Shown here: piece after piece, positions 43,503 through 52,004 of the stretch | How the letters are laid out: every line of letters begins with the position of its first letter | How positions within the stretch are numbered: the stretch's first letter is position 1 | Assembly: GCA_035772405.1 (NCBI GenBank) | Contig: JAYKKM010000005.1 | Coordinates: 909,501 to 973,500 of the forward strand | DNA: 64,000 nt | Reading direction: 5' to 3' | DNA from: Chrysogorgia sp. JL179-B06 | Lineage: Eukaryota; Cnidaria; Anthozoa; Scleralcyonacea; Chrysogorgiidae | Translations under genes and position numbers: made by a program | The notes under the pieces: generated by a model | The model's database searches: none | What the model was told of the DNA's origin: nothing | The model's input: the letters and a program-made list of their open reading frames with translations, nothing else

Positions 43503-44120
43503 ATGGTTGACGAACGTACGATGAGAATGTTCCACGCTGGGTACACGTTGGATGAGATTGAGACATCAAAAAAGTGGAGTGGTACTACATTAGGGTACAC
43601 ATTGGACGAGATCAAGAACGGAAGTAGGGACGCAACACCAAAAAAGTGGTACGACACCACATACTGTTATGAGTGTAGTAACCACAGAACCCAAATCGAA
43701 GATGGTGTATTTAGTTGTAACAAGTGTGGAGAGACTACCTACGGATGCGTGAGAAACTTCGTACCTAACATTTGGATGTATAAGAAATCAGCTCATAGCT
43801 ACAGTAAATGGTTAGAGAGAATGTTGACTAGTAAAAGACTAGTTAACGAGAGTGACATACCAATAGTGGTCAGTGATTTTATAAAGATAATATGGTCTCT
43901 TAAAAGAAACAAACTGATTGTCAAGAATATATCGAAATATATTTTCTATGTCATAAGAATATGCTCTAGAAGAGGTATAGAGTTGAGAGGTAGTTTTAAC
44001 GACCTCAAACCTGGTAAGGTCAAGGCGCGATTCGAGTATAACCTGTATAGTGTAGTATACAAGGATATAGGTTGGGACAGCTGGGAGAGGAGATCCATAC
44101 TACAACGAGTGGATAAATAA
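43503..44120 (+). CDS. Zinc-ribbon protein, possibly VLTF3-like late transcription factor
   Basis: 205 residues. A duplicated GYTLDEI word opens the protein (residues about 13-19 and 31-37). A zinc ribbon follows (YCYECSNHRTQIED, then FSCNKCGETTYG, about 54-80). After it comes HSYSKWLERMLTSK and then DIPIVVSDFIKIIWSLKRNK. A Cys4 ribbon followed by an H....W/FL.... segment and an IP..V...I helix is the layout of poxvirus-type VLTF3 late transcription factors, found in many large DNA viruses and some related elements. The match is by pattern only. If right, it would act in late gene expression of the element. Confidence 0.5.
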   Translation: MVDERTMRMFHAGYTLDEIETSKKWSGTTLGYTLDEIKNGSRDATPKKWYDTTYCYECSNHRTQIEDGVFSCNKCGETTYGCVRNFVPNIWMYKKSAHSYSKWLERMLTSKRLVNESDIPIVVSDFIKIIWSLKRNKLIVKNISKYIFYVIRICSRRGIELRGSFNDLKPGKVKARFEYNLYSVVYKDIGWDSWERRSILQRVDK

Positions 44121-44138
44121 AACATTTAGTAATATATA

Positions 44139-44321
44139 ATGGCAAGACCAAGAATTTACAAAACAAGAGAAGAAGCTTCAAGAGCAGCTAGAGCTCAAAC
44201 TAAAGAGTGGATGAGAACTCATAAATGGGTGTGTGAGACATGTGATAATAGGCCATACCATGTGACCTCTAAATATAGACACCTGGAGACCAAAAAGCAT
44301 TTTAGAAATTTGAGCATCTAA
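44139..44321 (+). CDS. Small basic zinc-finger protein
   Basis: 60 residues, strongly basic. A CETCDNRPYHVTSKYRHLET segment followed by KKH gives a Cys2-His2-like zinc site near the C-terminus. It probably binds nucleic acid. It is the last gene of the plus-strand series and nearly touches the polymerase gene, which ends at 44324 on the other strand. Confidence 0.6.
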   Translation: MARPRIYKTREEASRAARAQTKEWMRTHKWVCETCDNRPYHVTSKYRHLETKKHFRNLSI

Positions 44322-44323
44322 TT

Positions 44324-47300
44324 TTAGACTATTTTGTAATGTCCATACGCATAGCTAGACACGCCGTCTGGTAGTATATGTCGTTTGTCGTCAAAACAGC
44401 TTAAGGATATCTTATTTATTTCGTAGCTTCCTAGTTGGTGGCTCTTGCTGCGAATAGTTTTAATTATGTGAGACATTTGCTCACCATTTGTTAGGACACT
44501 TTTATAGTTGTCATGTCTTATATTGTTTCTAATGGTACTCTTCTTGATACCTTTAGCAGTCTTACCACCTTTTCCATCTTCTTTTACATAGCTATACATT
44601 TTTGACCTTAGACCAACGAACTCAACGATGGGGACTCCTAATGTCTCATCCTTCATTTTACCAATAACCTTCTTGTTAGTTAGGTCGAAGTAGGGAGATG
44701 ACTTATCATATCCACTAAAGTCGAACATTTCTTTGTTAGCGTGCATGTCTTTGTACACGTCCTCCGTCTCAATCTCATACATTAGACTATCCGTGTCTGT
44801 GAATAGTAGTTTGGCTTTGTTGTCATATTTCTTTTTGATGTTATTGTAGTGGAAGTCGTACATCAATGTCTTCGATAGGTCTAGAATACACATACCTACA
44901 TATGCTGGTCTATTTAGAGTTAGTGTCTCTTTGATCTTGTGAACTGCTACCAAGTTATTGTCAAATATTTTACTGCTTACGAAGGTTGGTTTCGACGTTA
45001 GTTTCTTCAGTTTTTCCTCGTCTGTTACTAACTCCACGTTCACACGCTTTCGTAGATTCTCCATAGTCTTTCCAAACACACTATTATTCATAAGCTTGAA
45101 AAAGTCTTTCTCAAAGTCGTTCTTTGCTTGGGTTCTCTTGTCCGTATTAAAGTCGATATATTGTTTGAGCCATGGTGACTGATTGAATTGAAGTACTCTA
45201 TGTATCTTCTTAACCTTCATTCCCAAACTCTTGTATAATTGTAGGTTTCTATAGTGAACGACGTACTTACTCTTACCGTTTAGGTTAGGTACAAGTTTTG
45301 CAACCTCTCCTACAGATATTCTAAACTTGTTTTGGATCGTCTTACAATAGTTTGACAACATATCACTACTTACTTTCATCCTCTCAGGGGCTAAAGGATA
45401 GTCGTTGTGAAGATCGTGCAACTCCTCTGGGTACTCTAAATCAACCTCGAGTATCAACCCTTTGTCTGAGTTGTCACTACATTTGTCTAGATTGTTGATG
45501 TCAAAACCCTCGACCCACTCAAATCCACCAGTCGGTAGATACTGACACATAGCCCAACCATAAAGGTTATTCGCATCTAGGTATACGATGTGTTTCGATG
45601 GTTTACTACTATCATACCCCTTCATGAACTTGTTATTAGCTTCTCCGTATCTATGTGTTATACAGGAGACACCACCCCGCATTCCTTTCTCGATAAACTG
45701 AAACATATCAATGTTAGTCATCAACTCTAGTTTCACTCCTGTCATCTTTAGAGCAGCGTCCCACGATAGTCCAGGTGATGTGAAGTAATGACAAGGATCT
45801 AATTGGTAGTACTGTTTACACGTTCTTCTAAAGTTCTCGAACACGTCAGCCAACAGTAATACGTCAGACTTTAAGTATAAGCCGTGGTACTCACCCATAT
45901 TCTCCACACCCATCGTCTTCCACACTTCTTGAGCGTGCTCGTAGTCTGCACCTGACACATGCTCGTCGTTTAGGATGCTGTAAAAACTCTCCTTCGATGG
46001 CAACTCAAGTTCGTTAAACTTATTGAAACTATCCATATGGTCATATGGGTACACACCTTTTCGTGACATCAACTCTAACTCCTTACCTTGAAATACTTCG
46101 GACGTGTACTTAAGACAATCTGTTGGTAGGTTGTTTACTAGGTTGACTAGACTAGAGCTCATGAATTGGAAACTATCTAGAAACACTAGATGTTTACCTA
46201 ACATGAATGCCATATATTTCTCCATATTATTTGGTATGACGTTGATTTTCTGACCTAGCTTGCCTATCTCTTGCATTATGAAGTGGCTATCATACCCTCT
46301 TAGATTGTGAAATATGACAGGTATCTTATCAGTCAATCTATAGTTCCTATTACATAACTGATGTGCTGAACCTCTATATTTACCAGTGATATGACAATGA
46401 TCTCTAACTCTCATGTCTCCACTTTTATATGTCACATCGCAAATGTGACATTTAGTCGCTTCCTTGAAGTTAACCTTATCAGCTCTGGTCAACACCATGT
46501 CCTCATTAAAATGCTCCTTTCTAACTTTCTTGCAGTATTTAACCTCCTCTAGCATCTTTTTCATGAACTTCCTAACAGCGCTCTTACCTCGAAACATCTC
46601 TACTGGTTTACTATATTTATCATCATAACAGCACACTACTTTGTACCCATACCCACAGTCCGTGTGTCTTTGGTACTCACTAGTGTACGATCCTGTAAGT
46701 GGTGTCACGTTGTCGACCTTCTCTGTGATAGCCTCAAAGTCTGCGTATATTACGAATGGCACTTCTAATTGTTTGTGGTAATTTTTGTACTCAAGAGTGT
46801 TGTCTCCTTCATCTGGCATCTTGATCGCTTGCTTGCCATTCACTACCACACAAACCTCCTTATGTTTCTCTAGAATCTCACTGGTAGTAAAACATTGAAG
46901 ACAGTACCTACAGAAATTCTTCTTGTGCTCGTATTTAGATTGGTTGAACATAAACTTATTAAAGTCTTTGATGTACACGTAGTGTCGTTTAACACCATTC
47001 GTTATTAGCAGCAGGTCCATATGATCCTTGTACTTCTCCTCAGAAACGTAGATAGGGAATGGTTGTCTATTCTCATATCCAAACACGTTGATACTAATAC
47101 CGTTCTGCCTCTCTATCTTGTTGTACTGTTTTGTATTCACTGGAAATCTCACTCCCTCATAATTGACAGAACCTACGTTCTTCTTATGCTTCGACACTCT
47201 CTGTGGATCCTTTCCTACAGGGCACTTATGCAACACATGGCACCACATAAAACACTTGTCATCGTTGTTCCTTATGTTGACTAAACCTTTTATCGCATTC

Positions 47301-48541
47301 CTCAACTCTAGTGGTAACTCAACATAACTCGATCCTCTAAGAGGCTCATACACCACCACATTAATAAAGTGATCATCAATATTATCCACAACCCACCCAG
47401 ACCCTTCTGACAACCACACAGCAATACGATTTACTATCTCCTCACTAGCTTGCTTTGTAGTCCCACTAACATCAACAATACTAACCACTGTTTTGATTAC
47501 GCTATGGAAGAAGGCCGTCTTAAACACAGACTCTCCGTCACCAATTTGTTTCTCTAGAGTCACTTTCAATATCTCGGAAAACTTTAAACCTTTCAGTCTC
47601 TCTAACTCTTTCTGTAAAGTCGAGCTCACTACTCCTCTAGTCTTGACTAACTGTTCTAGTGGGTCCTTATTGTAGACCACCTCAACACTATACGATTTGG
47701 TGTACCCTTTAAGAGCAACTCTCCTTTGTACAACAGTAGGACGTTTCATCTTAGCAATAAGACTAGTGATTCTCTCGTACTCTTTGTCTGAGGCCTCCTG
47801 ACTTAATTGTGACCTCCTCACATATCGTCTAAGATCACGTCTAGCCTTTCGAATTTCTCTGACCTCCCTAATTCTGGTGACTCTATTAATAACGTTCTCT
47901 CTAGATCCCCTTCTAATAAGGTCCATCCACTCATACCCTAACGTTTTAGCATCAGCTAGATAGCCAGACATCCTATTTAAAAAACTCATCTTAATATTCG
48001 GTATAACTAAATTACCAGAACTCATAGCAGGATCACGTGCACCACCACTCGATAGTGTACCACTACGAGCGACATTACCACTCACAATAGGGTTACGCTT
48101 ACGTTCAGACCTTCTCATAAGAGTCGTTTTATTATTTAATATAGCTAAGTTCTTAGACCTTTTCGAATTAAGGAATCCACCCAACTCATGACCTGAAATA
48201 AAGTCCATATCAGTATCATACACAATATTGCTTGACATGATCTTGTTACGAGCGACACCCCCACCCACAGCAGCCCCACGTCTAGCGCCACGTCCAGACA
48301 CCTCACTCTGTAGCCTACTAGCTGAGACATGTCTCATAGGTTCCAAACCATGCTGCACGTCACCTGTTAGTAGTCTCGAAACTAGCGGTAACAGCGAACT
48401 TTTTCCATTTGAATGTCTCAACTTCTCTGGAGAACGTAGCACTTTTTCCGTTTTTTGGTTCCACATATTTGCTTGAAAATTATATGTGGAATCTAAAAAC
48501 GAAAAAAGTGCTGCGTTCATCAGAGAAAAAAGTTGAGACAT
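44324..48541 (-). CDS. Protein-primed DNA polymerase B (Polinton type)
   Basis: A 1405-residue frame. The 3'-5' exonuclease motifs are YADFEA (about residue 599), the YDSHF motif (about 752) and KSDVLLLADVFENF (about 893). The polymerase motifs are DANNLYGWAM (about 990), NNSVFGKTMENLR (about 1152) and FTDTDSLMYE (about 1248). Between exonuclease motifs I and II lies a zinc/HNH-like module (KCHICDVTY, then RVRDHCHITGKYRG, about 697-725), as in many polymerases of this group. A second zinc segment (CRYCLQCF, H, C) precedes motif I. The first about 60 residues are encoded inside the terminal repeat, so the real start may be a later methionine (for example MSSNIVYDTD). The frame is intact and all catalytic residues are present. 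It would copy the element's linear DNA from a protein primer. Confidence 0.92.
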   Translation of the reverse strand: MSQLFSLMNAALFSFLDSTYNFQANMWNQKTEKVLRSPEKLRHSNGKSSLLPLVSRLLTGDVQHGLEPMRHVSASRLQSEVSGRGARRGAAVGGGVARNKIMSSNIVYDTDMDFISGHELGGFLNSKRSKNLAILNNKTTLMRRSERKRNPIVSGNVARSGTLSSGGARDPAMSSGNLVIPNIKMSFLNRMSGYLADAKTLGYEWMDLIRRGSRENVINRVTRIREVREIRKARRDLRRYVRRSQLSQEASDKEYERITSLIAKMKRPTVVQRRVALKGYTKSYSVEVVYNKDPLEQLVKTRGVVSSTLQKELERLKGLKFSEILKVTLEKQIGDGESVFKTAFFHSVIKTVVSIVDVSGTTKQASEEIVNRIAVWLSEGSGWVVDNIDDHFINVVVYEPLRGSSYVELPLELRNAIKGLVNIRNNDDKCFMWCHVLHKCPVGKDPQRVSKHKKNVGSVNYEGVRFPVNTKQYNKIERQNGISINVFGYENRQPFPIYVSEEKYKDHMDLLLITNGVKRHYVYIKDFNKFMFNQSKYEHKKNFCRYCLQCFTTSEILEKHKEVCVVVNGKQAIKMPDEGDNTLEYKNYHKQLEVPFVIYADFEAITEKVDNVTPLTGSYTSEYQRHTDCGYGYKVVCCYDDKYSKPVEMFRGKSAVRKFMKKMLEEVKYCKKVRKEHFNEDMVLTRADKVNFKEATKCHICDVTYKSGDMRVRDHCHITGKYRGSAHQLCNRNYRLTDKIPVIFHNLRGYDSHFIMQEIGKLGQKINVIPNNMEKYMAFMLGKHLVFLDSFQFMSSSLVNLVNNLPTDCLKYTSEVFQGKELELMSRKGVYPYDHMDSFNKFNELELPSKESFYSILNDEHVSGADYEHAQEVWKTMGVENMGEYHGLYLKSDVLLLADVFENFRRTCKQYYQLDPCHYFTSPGLSWDAALKMTGVKLELMTNIDMFQFIEKGMRGGVSCITHRYGEANNKFMKGYDSSKPSKHIVYLDANNLYGWAMCQYLPTGGFEWVEGFDINNLDKCSDNSDKGLILEVDLEYPEELHDLHNDYPLAPERMKVSSDMLSNYCKTIQNKFRISVGEVAKLVPNLNGKSKYVVHYRNLQLYKSLGMKVKKIHRVLQFNQSPWLKQYIDFNTDKRTQAKNDFEKDFFKLMNNSVFGKTMENLRKRVNVELVTDEEKLKKLTSKPTFVSSKIFDNNLVAVHKIKETLTLNRPAYVGMCILDLSKTLMYDFHYNNIKKKYDNKAKLLFTDTDSLMYEIETEDVYKDMHANKEMFDFSGYDKSSPYFDLTNKKVIGKMKDETLGVPIVEFVGLRSKMYSYVKEDGKGGKTAKGIKKSTIRNNIRHDNYKSVLTNGEQMSHIIKTIRSKSHQLGSYEINKISLSCFDDKRHILPDGVSSYAYGHYKIV

Positions 48542-48586
48542 GAAAAATGGAAAAAGTGCGCTGGTACCGCTAGTTTCTATACTACA
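48369..48586. repeat. Polinton-like terminal inverted repeat, right
   Basis: This is the inverted counterpart of 38707-38925 and is likewise palindromic within itself. The long polymerase frame runs into it from the left, so the first residues of that frame are terminal-repeat sequence. Confidence 0.85.
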
Positions 48587-49208
48587 TTCGTCGCAAAAGA
48601 AATTTCCTTTGATTTACAGCAGCATCAATACTTTCATCTTCGTCGTAGCCTTCTTCCTCTATTAAACGTTTCATAGTTTTCCAAATCTTCCGATGAGTGC
48701 CATCTCGCCGAAGACCTTTTAACAATTTAAGATGTTTTTTGTATATTTTCATAAATTCCTTCACATATTCAGGTACCAAGGAATTATAAACATGTTTTGT
48801 GGCTTCTTCATAGGTAATCCGGTTCCCCTGCATTGTTTTATCAATCGATCCGTCACGTATAGGGTCCATCTTTTGGTAAACTTCGTTTAATATAAATTCC
48901 CATGGATTGACGCCCTCTTCCTCCGATTCTTCATAATTTTCGCTACCTTCCTCATCTGTCAGTGTATGGTGTTCTTCCTCCGTCTCTTCTCCAGTTTCCT
49001 CGTCTGCGTAAGATTTCACACTTTGCCCCTCCAGCTCATCGTTTGTGTACAAGTCGTCATCTGTTTCAGAGGAATTACTTTTGAGAGATCCATTGACGTC
49101 AGGGATTGATTGTACAGAGTGACCTTCTCCATGGATGTTCTTCATATGACGATAAAGGTGCTCTTTTCTAGAAAGAGTCTTTCCACAAATGTCGCACTGA
49201 TGAAACAT
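48587..49208 (-). pseudogene. C2H2 zinc-finger gene, left copy, cut by the Polinton-like insert
   Basis: The copy is nearly identical to the gene in the right arm, up to the FLLRRM segment where the insert begins. A few substitutions occur (SENYEE against SKNYEE, EGVNPW against EGINPW). The frame is otherwise open, so the interruption seems to be the main lesion. The remaining downstream sequence lies 9.9 kb away at 38505-38706. Confidence 0.8.
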
Positions 49209-49216
49209 CGTTACAC

Positions 49217-49700
49217 ATTCGCAATTGAACACAGAATGAATCTAATTGCTATATTATCGATAATTTATAAGACATCTAACATGAATGGTTATAAACATCC
49301 CCAACACCCCTAAAGCTCCCTCGTTACCCCTCAAACGCCCCCTAACTACCCCATTCAACCCTCATTCGCCCCCAACACCCCTCAAACTCCCCTCAATATC
49401 CCTCAAACGCCTCCAACACCAAATGTAAGCGCGAGAGTGGCCGAATGGTTAAGGCATTCGCAATTGAACACAGAATGAATCTAATTGCTATATTATCGAT
49501 AATTTATAAGACATCTAACATGAATGGTTATAAACATCTCCCAACACCCCTAAAGCTCCCTCAATACCCCTCAAACGCCCCCTAATTACCCCAAACAACC
49601 CTCATTCGCCCCCCAACACCCCTCGAACTCCCCTCCATATCCCTCAAACGCCTCCAACACCAAATGTAAGCGCGATGGTGGTGGCAGAATGGTTAAGGCG
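49217..49700. repeat. Tandem duplication of about 240 bp ending in tRNA 5' halves
   Basis: ATTCGCAATTGAACACAGAA starts two successive units (49217 and 49456). Both units run through CATCTAACATGAATGG and C-rich lines such as CCCTCAAACGCC. Each ends with TAAGCGCGA and a tRNA-like GAATGGTTAAGGC. The first unit contains only the 5' half of the tRNA-like module. The mirrored pair is at about 51515-51998 in the right arm. Confidence 0.8.
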
Positions 49701-49740
49701 CTGGGCTTAAAGTCCCAGAGAATGTGGGTTCGAACTCAGG
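49676..49740 (+). ncRNA. tRNA-Leu(TAA)-like module, degenerate
   Basis: It contains an A-box-like TGGCAGAATGGTTAAGGCG, an anticodon arm CTGGG-CTTAAAGT-CCCAG with TAA, and a good B box GGTTCGAACTC. The anticodon loop is one base too long, the T stem (GTGGG against TCAGG) does not pair, and no acceptor stem closes. It is therefore probably not a working tRNA but a tRNA-derived segment that could still bind pol III factors. A mirrored copy is at 51474-51539. Confidence 0.6.
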
Positions 49741-49820
49741 ATTCAATGATTCAATCTTAGGATTCAATGATTCTATCTTAGGATTCATTGATTCAATCAC
49801 TTTTCTTTTTTTTTTTTTGT
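49741..49820. repeat. GATTCAATGATTCAATCTTAG repeats and poly-T run
   Basis: Three tandem units of about 21 bp follow the tRNA-like module. A TTTTTCTTTTTT run at 49800-49820 closes them. Mirrored at 51391-51480. Confidence 0.8.
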
Positions 49821-49856
49821 TGTTGACTATATAGAATACATGATAAAACGGAGAAA

Positions 49857-50160
49857 CCTCCCAATCACCCCACCGAAAACATCCCCAGAAAATACCCCAA
49901 ACGCCCCCGCCAAAACACCCCAAACGCCCCTGAAATCACCCCAAACGCTCCCCCCCCCGAAAACACACAAAACGTCCCGAAAACACCTCAAACGCCCCCG
50001 AAAACACCCCAAAGGCCCTAAATACACCCCGAACGCCCCGAGAACACCCCAAACGCCCCCCCCCCCAAAAAAAACACCCCAAACGTCCCCCCCAAAAAAA
50101 ACACCCCAAACGCCCCCCGAAAACACCCCAAATGGCCCGGCGGGCCTTTTTCGTGGCCTT
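49857..50160. repeat. C-run minisatellite (CCCCGAAAACACCCCAAACG)
   Basis: About 15 units of about 19-20 bp with C runs of up to nine. The G-rich complement has repeated runs of four or more G, so four-stranded G structures are plausible. All long Pro/Gly/Phe-rich frames here are by-products. The right-arm mirror is 51060-51360, with different homopolymer lengths. Confidence 0.88.
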
Positions 50161-50280
50161 CTGGCCCGTTTGACAAATACACCTACTACCCCCGCTCACC
50201 TCTATACTCTCCCTCTCAAATCACCCATCCACCCCTCAAATCGCCATATAGCTGACAGGTCCTACTGGTACACGAACTAG

Positions 50281-50596
50281 GGTTAGGGATCCTGAAGGTT
50301 TAATGACGTAATCTGAATAAATAATTACTCAGTATGACGTAGTTGAAACCAGGGTTAGAGGTCCCAAAGGTACACGAGCTAGGCTTAGAGGGAAGGAGCC
50401 TGGGAACGATGACGAATGCATAACTAAAAAGTTGAATATTCAATGAGGCGGCATCCCTCTGGTCCCTGGAGTGGGGGATGACGTGATATGAATAAATAAT
50501 TAGGGTTAAGGTTCCTCCAGGAAGACGAGAAGTCATGACGTAATCTCAAAATTCAAAAATGATGTAATGAACATTTAATGAGGCGGCATCCCTTTG
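50281..50596. promoter_or_regulatory. Section rich in TGACGT (CRE-like) and TAACCCTA words
   Basis: TGACGT occurs at about 50303, 50335, 50478 and 50534. These are mixed with GGTTAGGG/GGGTTAGAGG and GGTACACGAG words. The same motifs recur at the outer arm end (36640-36950). CRE-like sites bind ATF/CREB-type factors in animals; a regulatory role here is only inference. The mirrored section is 50619-50945. Confidence 0.4.
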
Positions 50597-50638
50597 ATCG
50601 ACATATCGGGGGTTATCACAAAAGGATGCCGCCTCATT
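50577..50638. repeat. Centre of the giant palindrome
   Basis: AATGAGGCGGCATCCCTTTG (50577-50596) is followed by a 22-bp unpaired centre (50597-50618), then CAAAAGGATGCCGCCTCATT (50619-50638), which is its complement with one difference. From here symmetry extends outward in both directions. Confidence 0.92.
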
Positions 50639-51059
50639 AAATGTTCATTACATCATTTTTGAATTTTGAGATTACGTCATGACTTCTCGTCTTCCTGGAG
50701 GAACCTTAACCCTAATTATTTATTCATATCACGTCATCCCCCACTCCAGGGACCAGAGGGATGCCGCCTCATTGAATATTCAACTTTTTAGTTATGCATT
50801 CGTCATCGTTCCCAGGCTCCTTCCCTCTAAGCCTAGCTCGTGTACCTTTGGGACCTCTAACCCTGGTTTCAACTACGTCATACTGAGTAATTATTTATTC
50901 AGATTACGTCATTAAACCTTCAGGATCCCTAACCCTAGTTCGTGTACCAGTAGGATCTGTCAGCTATATGGCGATTTGAGGGGTGGATGGGTGATTTGAG
51001 AGGGAGAGTATAGAGGTGAGCGGGGGTAGTAGGTGTATTTGTCAAACGGGCCAGAAGGC

Positions 51060-51360
51060 CACGAAAAAGGCCCGCCGGGCCATTTGGGGTGTTTTCGGGG
51101 GGCGTTTGGGGTGTTTTTTTTGGGGGGCGTTTGGGGTGTTTTTTTTTTGGGGGGGGGGGCGTTCGGGGTGTTCTCGGGGCGTTCGGGGTGTATTTAGGGC
51201 CTTTGGGGTGTTTTCGGGGGCGTTTGAGGTGTTTTCGGGACGTTTTGTGTGTTTTCGGGGGGGGGGCGTTTGGGGTGATTTCAGGGGCGTTTGGGGTGTT
51301 TTGGCGGGGGCGTTTGGGGTATTTTCTGGGGATGTTTTCGGTGGGGTGATTGGGAGGTTT
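51060..51360. repeat. G-run minisatellite, right arm
   Basis: Mirror of 49857-50160: GGCGTTTGGGGTGTTTTCGG units with G runs of up to ten. One poly-T/poly-G stretch (51112-51160) differs in length from the left arm. Confidence 0.88.
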
Positions 51361-51473
51361 CTCCGTTTTATCATGTATTCTATATAGTCAACAAAAAAAA
51401 AAAAAAAAAAAGTGATTGAATCATTGAATCCTAAGATAGAATCATTGAATCCTAAGATTGAATCATTGAATCC

Positions 51474-51539
51474 TGAGTTCGAACCCACATTCTCTGGGAC
51501 TTTAAGCCCAGCGCCTTAACCATTCTGCCACCACCATCG
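51474..51539 (-). ncRNA. tRNA-Leu(TAA)-like module, right-arm copy
   Basis: Mirror of 49676-49740 with the same A box, TAA anticodon arm and B box, and the same broken T stem. A 5'-half-only module lies further out at about 51755-51790 (minus strand). Confidence 0.6.
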
Positions 51540-52004
51540 CGCTTACATTTGGTGTTGGAAGCGTTTGAGGGATATTGAAGGGAAGTTTGACGGGTGTTGG
51601 GGGCGAATGAGGGTTGTTTGGGGTAATTAGGGGGCGTTTGAGGGGTATTGAGGGAGCTTTAGGGGTGTTGGGAGATGTTTATAACCATTCATGTTAGATG
51701 TCTTATAAATTATCGATAATATAGCAATTAGATTCATTCTGTGTTCAATTGCGAATGCCTTAACCATTCGCCCACCCTCGCGCTTACATTTGGTGTTGGA
51801 GGCGTTTGAGGGATATTGAGGGGAGTTTGAGGGGTGTTGGGGGCGAATGAGGGTTGAATGGGGTAGTTAGGGGGCGTTTGAGGGGTAACGAGGGAGCTTT
51901 AGGGGTGTTGGGGATGTTTATAACCATGGCATGTTAGATGTCTTATAAATTATCGATAATATAGCAATTAGATTCATTCTGTGTTCAATTGCGAATGTGT
52001 AACG

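Larger units (their letters stand above)
38707..48586. mobile_element. Polinton-like element (about 9.9 kb), no integrase seen
   Basis: The element is bounded by inverted repeats of about 218 bp (38707-38925 and 48369-48586) that begin GTAGTATAGAAACTAGCGG. It carries genes typical of Polinton/adintovirus-type DNA elements: protein-primed DNA polymerase B, an FtsK/HerA-type packaging ATPase, a capsid-like protein, two small membrane proteins, a zinc-ribbon protein and small basic proteins. I find no retrovirus-type integrase, no tyrosine recombinase and no cysteine protease. It lies in the left arm of the palindrome. The right arm shows that about 35 bp of target (equivalent to 52628-52662) were lost, with no 6-bp duplication. 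A CR1-like LINE (40785-42007) has later split the capsid-like gene. Confidence 0.85.
48587..50596. repeat. Palindrome left arm, inner half
   Basis: Inverted counterpart of 50619 to about 52627. In order from the Polinton-like insert inward: truncated zinc-finger gene (to 49232), a duplicated unit of about 240 bp, a tRNA-Leu-like module, the GATTCAATC repeats, the C-run minisatellite, and a section rich in TGACGT and TAACCCTA words. Confidence 0.88.

Noticed and set aside
49676..49740. Functional tRNA-Leu gene
   Set aside because: T stem does not pair, anticodon loop is one base too long and no acceptor stem closes.
49840..50280. Proline-rich frames across the C-run minisatellite (and glycine/phenylalanine-rich ones on the other strand)
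   Set aside because: They follow the tandem repeat in all frames and have mirror copies at 51016-51488. They are composition effects.
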